Shown here in pieces: positions 45,201 through 60,200 of a stretch of 64,000 nucleotides of DNA. The notes under the pieces are model-generated. The model saw only the letters and a list, made by a program, of their open reading frames with translations, searched no databases and was not told the origin of the DNA. Within the stretch, counting starts at the first letter, position 1; each line of letters starts with the position of its first letter. Made by a program: the position numbers and the translations under genes. This DNA is from Nipponacmea schrenckii (lineage: Eukaryota > Mollusca > Gastropoda > Lottiidae): positions 17,918,001 through 17,982,000 of the forward strand of contig JAUJPP010000012.1 in assembly GCA_030562195.1 (NCBI GenBank). Reading direction: 5' to 3'.

Positions 45201-48200
45201 GACCTGCGTCACTAACAAGGGGAAACCGAGCAGAAAACCGATAGTTCATTTCGACCTTAGGATTAATATAGGATATCGTATTAAAGGATTACTATCTCTT
45301 AGAATGGACATAATATTTCACTCTCACTTGTCTAATATGGGTATATATTCACCAGTTCCATTATTAAAGAATAAAATCTCAATAAAACATAATATATTCA
45401 TCAAACCATGTAATTATTCTTAGTTTTATAGATTTATTAGATTAAAGAGTGATTCTGTCGTATAATTCATTGATGAACAGAAACTCATTTTGGCATGGTT
45501 TTAAAAAATCAAGAGGTAGTATATCTATACTGACCAGAATGTTTGTTAAAAGTTTTAAAGTGATACTATGAAATTAAAAAAAATTAAAGGGGCCCAGGCT
45601 TGATTTTTAGGGGTGATTTTGGGCCTATGTTACATTTAAACAGTCCTCAGAAATATTCAAGCTCTGAGAAAATCGCAAAATACCTTGAAATATGCCTAAA
45701 ACAAAAAAATTCACTCATTTTTTTTCGTGCTGTACGCGGCTGGTCTCCAGTCAGTCTGAAAATTGTGTGTCCTGTTGACAAAGTCTACAATTGAAAAATG
45801 CGTTGTAGTCTGTTTATATAGATGACCGCTATTGCACGACGGGAAGGATAACTCTTTGATTATCAAGACGAACCGTTTTCCAATATGGCGGGGCGTTCGT
45901 AATTTCTCAAGTCATTATGATTTTTCAAACACGGATAATTATGGATACACATGGATTTGAAGGCTCAAATTTCAAAGGTAAGCTCTGTAGACCATTTCTG
46001 ATTAGCTAACCAAAAGATTTCATGTGTTTGAGGCTGTCGGATGATTGTCCGAAACAAATAAAGCCTGGGCCCCTTTAAACATAGCCACTACATTAACAGT
46101 AGATATATCTGCTGCCATAAATAATTTTAACAGAATCCTTATATAATCTGATAAAGGAAAAAAAACTTTAAAAATTATCTATAAAAGTGCAATTGATAAT
46201 TGAATATATTGATAAAGCGTTTTTCCCTAATTGCTTAGTTTTGTGAGCTTTACAGGGATTCTGTTACTTTATGACCCCAGGTAAGTCAACTGATGAATAT
46301 ATACTCATATTGACCAGCCCCGAGAATTTAAGTTCTATGTGCATTTGAGACACAGTATCACTTTAAGTCACACTTCCCATATTATGGGAATAGTAGCAGG
46401 AAAACGGTAGCAGTAATATTTCCGTGTATGATAGACAACTTGTAATGAAAAATCTTTAATGCCATGTTGCCTTAATTGGCAAAAAATCATGATCGCACAG
46501 TGGCAAATCTAGAAATCACACTCTACTTTCAACGAAATACAATAGTGTCATCAAATTATAATAGATTGCACTTTCACAACCAATAAAACATAATGTCCTT
46601 GAATTGCGTAATTTTCATACGGTAATTTCTATACTTATACCCGGACGAAAATGATCTAGCCATCTTGTTTTATAGATATCTCAATGATATTTCCATGCAT
46701 TTAGATATAATAGGCCTATTAAGTAGTCAGTGTAGGCGTTCTGTTCGTTTTTGGAATAAAGTAGAAACAAATTTTTTTCTTAAAAGATGAAAGACACGCA
46801 TGTACAGGTTGGGATAGAAACAGCCCCTACAATATGTGATGTTGTAGAATACTCTTGAGATGGTAAACGTTTCCTTATCGCTTATTGGAATAGTTTATTG
46901 TTTACGTTGTCGAAGGAACTTCAACATTAAAACAAAATCCCTACAAACTTAATATTAAAATGATCCCATATAAACATGTAGGTAATGTTACTGACACACC
47001 TGTGAGTTTCAAATCTGTATATTAAGAAAAAGTGCCCTTTTCACAGTTTAATTGAGGCAAAACTCCTCCTCCCCATTCAAGCATACCCTTCAATATTATA
47101 GTTAATGTTATTCAATAACTTTGTTACATGGGACAACCACCTCCCCATACAACTCCTTAGATAGTAGAACATGTCATTGTCTTGAAAGAACTCCCATCCC
47201 CCCTTTAATGGGATTGCATTGTGTCACAGAGAGAAAATATCGTCGTAATTCTTTTGAAGAGTTCATGATATAAATCAGTATCATTACCTACATAACGCCC
47301 GCCATTTTAAGATTATCACCTACACGCTAGGTTATAAAGCCCATTCAAGGTGGTTTTGAGGAATAAATATTACAACTTGTAATGTTAAAAATGATAGACC
47401 TACCTATAGTTTGTAGAATAAATCGACAACAATCGCGACATAAAACTTCACCGTTAGCTATACTGTAACATTTGATTCTATTGAAATCATAGTATTCAAG
47501 GCTATGTTCAAACGGTAGTCGAAATGAACCAGTCGAGTCCTTACCCAGGTGAAACTATGACAAATTTTAAATGAGAAAAGAATGATTCAGCTTCGACCTT
47601 GTCTCAGTTCAAGTAGGCGTTGAAGTTGATATATTATAAAGAAACACTGAATATATATTATATTTTGTATTACATTATATTATATATTGCATATTATATA
47701 CCTCTACACACTAAACCTGAAAAGAAAAGCTTGCCAGACAAGGCAACATACGCACACTGACAGTCAGATTTGTATTAAGACATTGAAGAAAAAGTCCCAC
47801 TAACCAAATCTATCTCAATTATCGTTAAAATCTGTCAAAACTTTATCCGCCAAGCATTATTACGAGACATTGTGGGAGGCAGAACGGGCACGTAGGCACG
47901 TAAAAAATTATTTATTAAAAGCGCTTTTCTTAGGGCGAAACACATCAGTACCCTAAGATGTTTATGGTAATAGATTTACAGAGATGTTGGACAAGGACGC
48001 GCCTAATGGCTAACATCATGGATACCATGATATTATAGATAGCATTTTTTCAAATAGTTTCGAAGTCGAGTCCATTGATAAACGAAGACACATTTGTCTT
48101 TTTTTTTATAAATTTTAATGTTTTGTTCATCCTTAGATGTAGTATATAATTAGATTATATTTTTAGTTAATTTTTGATGGGCTATGATATAACTATTTTT

Positions 48201-51200
48201 TTATTTTTTCAGAATCGGCAAGGGAGTTTTGTCGTTTCAACCCGACCATGAAGTTTGCTGATCCTGCAAGTTGTTCCTTGTTTTTTGATTGTTCGAAATA
48301 CGAACACGACAGAGATTTATATAAATACCAAGCTGAATGTGTTTATTTATATCTATTTGATATAAAACTCAAGAAGTGTGTTTATTTTCTCGATGCTGAT
48401 TGTCAATCAAGACCGGTTCCAAGAGCACCTTGTAAGTCTTTTTTGTTATAACGGTTCAATCCCGGCAGAGGTCGAGATGATCTTTTAGATATTTCAAACT
48501 GGTTTCCCATGTCGGTGATGGAATTCGAACGGGCTGACATAGCTAAGCGTCTAGTCTTTCGGATGAAACAATAAACCGAGTCTCCAATGGTTACAGGCCG
48601 CGCACAGTAGGGACACAGAAAAAGACTGGCTCTATCCACTGTCCTGGCAAAATGTCTCTCATTCCACCTTGTGGTCTCTAATTAAAAGACACGTTGCTGT
48701 TTATGATATTTCCTATAGTATTCATCCCACAGACAAACGTAATTTCCCTATTGGTTTTAAATATAAAGAATCGGCCCAAAATACTGTCCCTGCCCTCGAA
48801 TTAAGATATGTATATTTGTGTTTTAAAGCATAATTTTGATATAAACATACATCTGCAGTGGCTTTTGGTATTCTACTTAATAATGATCCATGATTGTTGT
48901 ACAATATAACAGAATTATATTTCAAGGTGAATACAGAAGAGGTCATTGTCGACATGGTAGAAATAATGACCAATGTATACCATGTGCTGCTAATTGTGTG
49001 ACATTACATGATGGTGATAATGTGTACCCTGGTCGTGCTTTAACCTCTTACTATCTATCGTGTGCTAGTGGTAGAACCCTCAATATCAAAACATGTCCGG
49101 ACGGTCTTGTATTTGATCCACTGTTTGGAACCAATGGTACCTGTGTGTCGGATTTGACTACTGGTAATATTTCACAGTTGTTTCAAATTTTATATCATTC
49201 TCAGTGAAATAAGCTGTTACCTCAGTTTGGCTCCCAAAATTTCCATACGATCTTAATGCTCCTTAAAACCAATTTCGCAGACTTTGGTTACTTTGATCAC
49301 ATGAAAAGGGTTACGTTGTGCGGACAAACAGAAACTATTGAGTACTTGAAATCGACACTATTGAGTACTTTCTACCATGAAAATAAGCTAAATAAGCTGC
49401 CAGACATGGAGAATATACCATGCCAAAATTCAAAATAAAAATGAATTCTACCTTATCCAAATTTCAGGGAATTTTGTTTGCATAATTTGTATTTGAAAAG
49501 AACAGACTTGATTGCTCGGTGGGGCAAGTAATATATCCGAAATAAAATTAGTCCGAATGTTTTTAGGATGTCCAAGCTTAGTGTTTGCAAATGAATCTAT
49601 GTAATATTGGTCATATAACCTATGCCTATTTTTGTTTGTGTTCAATTTCTTTATCCCTAATTGTAGAAACACTACGATTATTCTGTGAAGCTATGCCAGG
49701 CCAGATTATTCCTCATCCAGGAGAATGTGCTATGTATTACGACTGTTCCCAAACGACTTATAATGGTAATTTTAAAATCTACGAAGCAGAATGTAAATAC
49801 CCTAATTTATTTGATATCGCCTCGTCGTCTTGTAAAGATTTCTTCAATGTTTCTTGTGAAAAGAGACGGGAACCCATATCACCATGTAAGTAATTAATCA
49901 TTTTTTGTTGAATTTCCCCTTGCCATATGAATATTGAAGGAGCTGATATTGACGAAGTGTTTACTCCTACTAATATGGAAGATGTGTCCAATAGACTGAT
50001 ATGGGCTGCAGTTTATGGGCGTTAGATTTCGGGGAAGGGAGGGATTGATTCTCTCATATGTACAGGCCATGTGTGGAACAAATATTTTATTGAGAAATTG
50101 GAATAAACGGTCTGGATCTGAATTTAGAAAAAAAAAATAATAGCTCGCCCAATGGGCGAGAAGTATAGTACCTTTTATATGCAGATATTTTAGTTTGCCA
50201 TACATATGTCACTGTCATTTTCTGCCCATAGACATGGGGTAATTTTTCATGAAGACACTTATAATGGGCATGAACTATCTTGCTTGCTTTATTACTGGTT
50301 GTATTGAAGGGGACGACAAAGGGTGCTATGCCTACACTTTGGGGAATATTAAGTCCTATAGGTCTTGCTGTATTTAACGTCTCAATCCAACGGGCTTCCC
50401 TAGATTGACGGAATTTGGTAGTTTCATCTTCGCGCAAGTCCATTTCTTTGCGTTCATTTGGGGTTAGGGTGGGATCGTCAAGTAAATGGTCGTCAAGATT
50501 GAAATAATTAGAAACAGGCTTGTCTTTTTTTAAATCTAATATCTGATCTGTGAGCATTAAAACGAATGCTTAATTTGTTCTTTGTTTACCCCGACATATT
50601 GTTTGGCAAGAAACATTTTTAAAGGCCGGTTTAAAGTTAATTTTTGGAGATATCCGAAGCCTCAAACACATGAAATCTTTTGCTTAGCTAATCAGAAATA
50701 GTTTACAGAGCTTACCTTTGAAATTTGAGCCTTCAAATCCATGTGTATCTATAATTATCTGTGTTTGAAAAATCATAATGCCGTAAGAAATTACGAACGT
50801 CCCGCCATATTGGAAAACGGTTCGTCTTGATAATCAAAGAGTTATCCTTCCCGTCGTGCAATAGCGGTCATCTATATAAATAGACTACAACGCATTTTCA
50901 ATTGTAGACTATGTCAACAGGACACACAATTTTCAGACTGACTGGAAAAAATGAAAAGTGAAATTTTTTTTTTGTTTGAGGTATATTTCAAGGTATTTTG
51001 CGATTTTCTTAGAGCTTGAGTATTTCTGAGGACTGTTTAAATGTAACAAAGGCCCAAAACGACCCCTAAAAATCAAGCCTGGGCCTCTTTAAAGTATATT
51101 ACATTCGAGTTTTCACATGTTAGGTGCTCTTGGATCGGGTATCTTGTATTCGTAGAGTTACTTAAAAAATAAAGAGTTTCTGATATAAAGGGACATGTTT

Positions 51201-54200
51201 TGCATCTGGTTGGCATAAACGGGGCCTGGAGGTTCTTCGGCATAAGCCTATTTTTATCTGCTATCCTTGCTAAGGTGATTTTTCGTAAAAATCGTTTAGA
51301 GTACCCACGCTCTTTCAGTTTTGAGAAAACAATCGTACAAGCTTGGTCGAAATCAGAAAACCTTGTGCAAATTCGGTGAAATCGTAGAACTTGAGACTTA
51401 ATTGTACCAGAAAACGTATGTTTTGGATGAAATGAGCACTTATGCAAAAGTTGATGAGTGTCAATATCTTAAAAAATATACTAATATCTAGTTTATTAGT
51501 CTCTGATATGGAATTTCCTTTAAAGACATTGGTATCGAGAAAATCTATGCTTTTGTGGCGTATGTTGGCCATTCTATAGAGTAAGTCCAAACCATAAAAA
51601 TGTCATCTAAAATGCATTCGTAGAAAAGTGGGTCAAACAGACAAAGGGATAATACCTCACGTTCCCACTCTGCCATGAAAAGGTTTTGTACGAAGGGGCG
51701 AACCGTATGCCTATGGCTGTACCTGAAGTTTGTAGATATGTAACATGAAATTTACCATGAAATGTAAATCTTTGCGGGTAAGACGAATTTCTAAAAGCTG
51801 TAGAATTGCATCTTCGGGATCTTGATTTCTATTACAAGCTTTACGAACTGCCATTAGGCCAGTAGTGTTGTCGTTATTGGTTACATAGAAGTTACATCAA
51901 TAGGAATTAAAATAGCATTTGGAGGAACTTGAAGATTTTTGATTTTATTGAAAAATTCAGTGGTGTCTTTAAAGTAAGCTCGATGTTGACATGCTAGTGG
52001 TAGTAAGAAATGATCAATGTATTCTGACACGGCACACGACTCTGGTTAGTCCATGAGTGAAGATGGAGTATTTAAGGTTTAACGGACTTTCCAACTCAGA
52101 GGATGTCATGTAAAGAACCGGTCCTCTAACCGACTGTGCTGTAGAACTTCAAATTATAGATGCCTGCTCATCGTGAGCCAAGATGATTTGATTTCGACGA
52201 GGTATGATCGGTGAAAGACAGGAGGGACAAAAACATGAAAGTGTCCAAATGCAAGGATGAACGCTCTACAGTTAATTACGTAAACTATCCACCGAAAATT
52301 GAGAATCGAAAAGAGTCGGCTAATAACAATGGGTGATGTCAAATGTTAGTGCTAACACCATCTCATAACACAACATTTGAAATCATTTTTCATTTTAACT
52401 GTGCTTGTGTTACACACTCAGTGTTTATATCTAACTGCCGCGTTTAAACTTACACGAGATTTGACCTCACTTATTGTACTCACTCAATTAACCTCATTGC
52501 ACACACTACGGTGTTGACACATAACGTAAATTGTACTTCAGGTGAATATAAGCAGTATCAGTGTACAGATATGAGTTGTATACCTTGTAACCAAGTGTTA
52601 CCGGACTGTTCTGGACGGGTTAATGGTTTATATGCTGTACCCAGATGGGAACTGACCTCGTCTTACATCTACTGTGCTGACTTTAGATTTATGTACCGTT
52701 ATGACTGCCCACCAGGTCAGGTTTTTGATATTTTAGAGCGGAGATGTGCTACCAGTGTATCGAAAGGTAAGATTTTTTCAATGTGCTTTTGACGAATGGA
52801 AAGAAATAACCTCCTTTCTACTTTTTATAACATGATCATGCTTCTTGGTAATGTTTTTCATTTGTGTAAGACTTAATACAGTTAGTTATACAGTGGAAAA
52901 GGACAAAGTCAAACCCATATTATGGTTTCTGGGTTTGTTAATGTTCCAAAAATAACAACTCAAAGAACTAGAACTGATAATAAAAATAATGTAAACGGTA
53001 GCTAATTTGTACCCAAGTTTAATATTCTTGTTACACAAACGATGTTTCTTGATACCTCGAATCAACTGAATTTTGGTTTCATATGATTGCAATCAGTTCC
53101 TCTCTAAGACTACGACAATTTATAAAAATTAAAAGTATTTTCCAAACTACCAACCCCATTTCATTTCAGAATCAATGACGGCCTATTGTAATAAATATCC
53201 GGCAGGAAGAATTGGTAATCCTCTCCATTGTGCTCAGTATTACGACTGTACAGCGCCTATGTCATCGCGACTGGTAGAATGTCCTTATCCTAAACTTTTT
53301 TCATATGAATATATGGAATGTCAGCCTTTTGAGAAAGTTGACTGTGGCCGTCGTATTGATTTCAAGAATCCATGTAAGTCTATCAATAGCTTTGTGTCTT
53401 AGAATTCGGAATATTATGAATACTTATTTTCATTTTACAGTATCAGTTTAATTTTCAATTGGTCTGAAATCTATCGTTCTTGATAAATGGTTTCATTTGG
53501 ATGGGACAATTATTAAATACTCAGTTTGCCACAGGATGTACACATAACAGCTTTGAACGATATATAGGAGCGGAGAACAGATGTAACAAAACAAATCACA
53601 AAGATAATATTATGGTATAACTTGCTTGTTAAATAACAAAGCACATAACATTTCAAGACAATTTACTCGTGTCGTCATCTGATGAAATGAAGTAAGAGGA
53701 GAATATATAACAAGGAGGAGGATATAGGCAGGACATATTATTTCATTTTTGTCTTTAATGTTATTTATCTCTGTAAGTATCCTGCCACTGGCTTACTCCT
53801 TGTTATATATTATCATGTATAACCAACTTTATTATTTCATTTGATAAATTGGGTTGGAACGCTATGCGCTTTGTTATTAAAATAGTTTGACAATAATATT
53901 GCCTTGTGGATTTTGTTATAAAAATATGTGCACATTACAGATTTCAAAACAGTTTTCAATGGTGTTGTCTTATGTCTCAGTGTCTAAACCACCCTCCCCT
54001 CTCCCTTAAAAAAATAAACTTGCTTGTCACCATTGCCTTTAAAGACTGAATGATCATACTCTGAAAATTATCTTATATGAACCAGAAAGCGATCTTTCCT
54101 ATACATGTCATATTACAGGATAAGAATAAGTAAATTCTACGTTTATTTCAGGTGATTATCAACGATTCTACACCTGTTCTAGTAGTGATCAATCACAGTG

Positions 54201-57200
54201 TCCACCATGTGAATCCCTGTACCCTTCTTGTCATCTTCAACCAGCAGGTTTCATAGCAGCTTTACCCGGTACTTCCAATCAGTATTATATATGTAAGACT
54301 GGTAGAGCTATCTTGATGAAATGTCGCACCACCTTTAACACAGAATTGATGAAATGCATGGATCCAGAATCTAACATAGTCACTCGACCCAATAATGGTT
54401 CTAACATAAATCCCTTCCCGTTTCCCAACCAACCACCAACCTTCCCACCTACCAGAGGTAACACCATTGGAAATAATGTGAATAAGCCGTTTCAACCACA
54501 ACCTTTCCAACCAGTACCTCAACCACAGACGCCTACAACCAACACTCAATCTGGTTCCAATATGGGTTCCAATATTGGTTCCAACCCACTGACAATCCAG
54601 TTTCCATCACTGAAACCTTTGCAGCCGGCAGCACCAACCCAACAACCAACTCTACCCCCGACAGTTGCACCTACTCCAGCACCAACGACTATAAATATTG
54701 CCAAGCCTGGGGAACCAGGTAACTTTATTATATTCTCATAATATTAATATGATTCTTCAATGTGATTTTTTATGAGGCAAACTGACCTGTCTAATACAAA
54801 ACCACAGAGAAAATAGTTTTGTTGAGGTTAAATTGAAATGCAAGTAAAGGATGGTAAAATATGTCCTCGTATTCTTTATATACTAGTATCTACTCGCAGG
54901 ACAGCCCAAAATCTTAGAACATCAAGGCGCTAATGGCGCTCACCTTCCTTTATTTCTACATCCAACATGAATTTCGGACTGACGGTTACGGCTGATTTTC
55001 TGGGTTGATATGTCTTATGTTAACCCATCAGTGGTATATAGACAGGCGTCAGTGTGTGCCATTAAATATTTCACAGTGCATGACCAAATGGTAATGTTTT
55101 AAATGCATGAGACTCTGTATTATCGTATTGTATCTAATAAATATATTATTCTACGGTTCTTGAATGACCATTCCATACAATAACCTTTAAGTTCTCGTGA
55201 TTGGTCAATATGAGTATATATTAATCAGTGAACTTATCTGGTGTCCTAAAGTAACAGGATCCATTAAAAAAATCTGGAAAACTTACCAAACTTAGTAATT
55301 TTTCCAAAAAATGATTTCTATGGATAATTATTAAGTGTTTTCTAGGATTCTGTTATGTTATTTCAACATAAGGTATATCAACTGATAAATGCTTTTATTG
55401 ACCAAGTTTGATATTTTATGTTCATTCCAAGGCCTAGAATCCCTTAAAAGGGATACAAGATGTTTCTTTTATAATGAATAATCTATTGTTACTTTTTAAT
55501 ATTGCATGAGTGTTTTTGGGTCAAGTACTTGATGTTTTAATTTAAAGAGATTTTAAATGGTTTTCTAAAAAATGTATGTTTATCTTAAATCATCAGATAT
55601 CTTTGGTTCCTGCAATTCTACTAAAACTTGGTGTTTAATGAGGTCACTAATCCCGAAGGACTGTTTCTTTCAGTAACAGCATATTTTGTGATTAGTGACG
55701 TCGTAAAACAGACAGGAATTGCAGGAGCCACATACGCTTGATTGAAAATTGATATGCTGCAAATTACTGCTATCAGTGTCCCCATACATATGGAAAATTT
55801 ATAAAACTTCTTTACGATCTCTTTAACTGCATGAACAATTTATTTTTGGTAATTGGTGAAAATATAATTATGAATGCAAGAAGGCAGACGTTCCAAATTC
55901 AACTCAAGATGACCTCTCAGGATAACATTTCAATTATTTTTCATATTTTGTGCGTGCAAGACATTCAGGGCCAATTCCTTTAAACATTGTTTAGTCACAG
56001 ATGCTTTTGACCTGAAATGAACTGGCTGTCAAAAATGGGATATGACGTCATTTCAGAGCCAACTCCATGTTCCACTAGCAAATGACCTCGAATAAGAATC
56101 AAACCCAAGCAGCCTTTTTGTCACCTAATAGACAATAAAAATGCATGATCGTGTTTTGAAGAATGTGGCAGTTTTTATAAGAAAATTGTATCCCTTTTAA
56201 AGTATTTAATAGTAGAATACATGGAACTAAAAAATTACACTATATCATTTCCGGATTATTTTCTTGGCGTCGCTCTACCTAAAAGTTATTACAAATGCTG
56301 ACATCAGGCAAAGTGCAATCTACCGTTTCATTATAACTCTCAGCTACTGAAACAGTTCAAATCCAAAGTTATTTATTCGAGGGAATGCAATTTAAAACAA
56401 TCTCTTCTCACATTTCTCCTGCCATAAGCTGTTTGAAATTGCTATTATTATTTTGGATATTCCTTGAATCGCGCTCGAACAAAAAACGGTTGCAAAAAAA
56501 GCGACTTTGTTGTACAGCATAGCGCGTCGCGCTTTGCGAAAAACTACATTTAACTTTCTAACAAAAGATCTAATATTTTGGAGGTGGCATTGTTATTTTT
56601 TAAAAGTTGGTGAGTAGATAAAATGAACCATATATATGATTAAAGTTGCATTCCCTCGAGAAAATTTTCTAAAATCTTCCTTTTGATATATGACATACGT
56701 AATTTAATAAAAACATAACCCAATTTTTATAGATCGCTATTTTGCTTTTTGGAGTATAATCTGATCTTTAACAAATTATATTTTACGTTATGTTTATGTA
56801 TGTTAAAATCTTATAGGAATGATGTTCAGAAGGTCGATTGATTATGCAAGTTTATATACCTGGGAATGCAGCTTTGATTGAATTGAATACGCAATGTGCG
56901 CCAATTTTTTATGCCCATATGTATCATTATTAATTTAAGACTGGGTATGTGCAAGCTCTACAAAGTTGTGTCCAAAACTGCGTGCTCAAACTCTGCAAAG
57001 AGATTTTTCAATAGAGTTTTATAAACTTCATTTGCTATTAATACAATACGTGTGTTTATAAAATATTTCATCTTTGGTATATTATGTATTGTTATTATAA
57101 TCTGTCGTGTATTTCTATTCATAAGAAACTAATAATTCTATTCCAGGATTCAACATAAACGCCTACTGTTCACAGAATAAATTTGATATAATCACCCACC

Positions 57201-60200
57201 CTGCAAGTTGTGCTAAATACTACAACTGTATGCAAACGTATAGTGCTTTTGGACAATTTGTAATGGAATGTCCCTACCCAGCACTATTTGATGTAGTAAC
57301 GAAATCATGTAAACCATTTACAGAAGTTAAATGCCAGCTAGGAGTTTATGTACCTGTAGCACCCTGTAAGTATGACTCTGTTATTTCTATAAAAATTAAT
57401 ATATTATAGAAATAGTATTATTATTTATGCAAATGGTTAATAGCGATATATATGTTCGTTGAATATGATAAATATCATGTTCTAGGTGAATATAATAAAT
57501 ATTAAGCATTGACTAACTGACTACATATTAAACAATTATGTATCTAGGTGAATATGATAGAATATGAACTATATTATCAACAATAAAGTTTTGTTATAAA
57601 AATATTCAATCATAAATTTATTTGTCTGGGTGAATAATATGATAAATATCAAACGATATATTTTTTTAGGTGAATATGATAAATACCGTGTAGAATGTCA
57701 AAATAAAAACTGTCCACCATGTGAAGAAAGCAACCCAAGTTGTAAAGGTAAAGAAGATGGGAGACACATGTTCCCAGGTGATCCATTAGGTGGTAAATAT
57801 ATAGAATGTATGACAGAAAGAACCAGAAAGATATCTCAATGTCCTGCAGAAACATTTTTTGATCCTATGATGAGGGCTTGTAGTAAAGAACTAAAAAGAC
57901 GTAAGTGAGTTTGTTCTTATTATAAATACGATTTAATACTGACAAAATTACTAAATCTACGTCCACTAGCGAATAAGAGAAGTTGTTTATGACATTTTTA
58001 TGCCATTTGGAAAAATGAATGATATGAATGGAGTTTTGCGTACTGCTCTTCTGCACCTTATGGGCTAATGAAGTCGGACAACTCCATGCAGAGTGCGACA
58101 TGGAAGTTTTGCAAGGACAGCGGCATTACCCTAATGTTTTTGAGATTTCCAACTGTCGAGGGATCTTTAGCATGCACAGCACTTAGCACACGAGCCTCGG
58201 TTTATTGTCCCATACGAACGACTAGACCCTTTTTTCATGTCAGTACCTCCGATCTGTATCACTGACGCGGGATAGCCAGGCTGAAAATCCAAAAGTTCAT
58301 CTCGACCTTTGCCAAGATTTAACCCTGGACCTGCAGGTTAGCGAGCAAGCGTCTAACTCACTGAGCCACTGAGCCGCGGCTCCGATATGAAATTTGGTCG
58401 AGCAATAATAATAAACTCTTATTTTTACATGGGTCAGAATAAGGCCCAATACACATTCAGCCCATGAAGTGGTATAAAATGATATCATTAAAATGCATTC
58501 TGTTTTATAAGCTGTGATCTATTGTGTGATAAAAATACATGGTAAAACGTATATTAGGTATGCGTATGTGAAATGTGGTTGGGTTTGTTTTGTTTCAAAA
58601 TATGTCACTAAAAACGGAAACAAGAAAAGGGATATTATAACTCATTAATGGCTGAAATTAAACTTTTCAGAAACGATTGAAATATATTGTCGACAGAACC
58701 CCCAAAGCACAGCCCAGCATCCATTTAACTGTGCCCAGTTTATAAAGTGCACGGATAATAGTACGTTAGTTATTGAATGTGGTTATCCGAGATTATTCAA
58801 TGGTACAGCTTGTGATGATTTTAAAACGGTGGACTGTCAAAAACGATATAAACCAGTAGCACCATGTAAGTTCAGTTATCAGGGAGGGGGAGAGTAAAAT
58901 GTCATTCACAACAATGATTCTGTGAATTTTGGCACATAATTCAACGTCATTGTAGCACAACCAAAAATACAACCAAAAATAGAATTCGGCATTGTTCCCG
59001 TGTCTTAATTCTTCAATGGAATAAGAACATGCTATTACCGTTACCAAGTCCTAGAGTCAACGAAAACAACAAATTGGAAAAAGTTAAACGACAAACTGTA
59101 ATCTGTAAATTTCATTTTAAGAACAAGCAATGACACTATTTCAGGTGAATATGCTCAGAACAGAAGATGTCCACCAGGTGCAACGACTTGTCAACCCTGT
59201 GAACAGAGAATACCTAGCTGTGTGGGAGTGCCCAATAAAGAACAACCTTACCCAGGTCGACCACCGTCACCTCTATTTGTTGTCTGTGATTCGGGAAGAA
59301 CATCAGCTGTCATGCAATGCCTTAAAAACATCTTTAACCCAACTGAACGAAGATGTGGTGGTTCTATATCTAATGGTATGTCAAATTTTATGTTTTGATT
59401 ACGGAGAAGGGGGTTTGACTTGAGGTGGTATTTGAATTAAACTGTTTTGGAATATGTGACGTTTGCTATGTAGTCATTGGGATTGTTTTTTTCAGAGAAT
59501 GTCATTTGGATTACAGATTAAGATTTTATGTAATACTAGACAAAACTAAGCTAAGATGAAAAAGTGGAAGTCGTTTTCTTTTTTAATACGGTACCTTTTG
59601 TTTTATTTCAGCCAATGTGGCAAGTATTTGCGTTCGACACCCAAAATCAACCTTTCCCGACCCAGAGAATTGTGCTCGATATTTCAACTGTAGTATGAAA
59701 GAGATAATATTGGATCGACCATTCCATGCAGAATGTAAATACCCCGATCTCTACAATACAATCGGCAATAAATGCGAACGTTTCCACGAAACTTTGGCTA
59801 GCGGTGGTTGTGGAACACGTTATGCTCCAATCGAGCCATGTAAGTATTTATATTATCCCTCTTAAAGATGTTTCCTGGGAAAATTTCTGGATTCGCAATT
59901 ATTCTGCATTATATTGAAGAGCACTGGCAAAAATCTCACGATTGACCGGCTAGATTCATAATAATCTGTTTAGCCAATCATTTTGACACCAATCCGAAAT
60001 TCGAAAAAAAATGGCCTTTGAAAATATATGAAAACCTTTGGATAGGTCAGAGTTTTTAAGACTATATTTCCAATCAATGCTTAGTCATTCTTACGCCTCT
60101 AAAACTGTTTTGAAGTGGATATTCGAAAAAATTTGAAAATGATAAGAAAATTCCAAATATCAACCTGGAGAAAGAAGAGTTGGTACATTGTATATCAAAT

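Noticed and set aside
45600..45794. 64-codon frame inside the 495-bp MITE
   Set aside because: Non-autonomous element; the second copy does not keep the frame.
59130..59423. 97-codon frame at exon B6
   Set aside because: Wrong frame; the Cys-rich frame continuing the split Cys codon is the gene.
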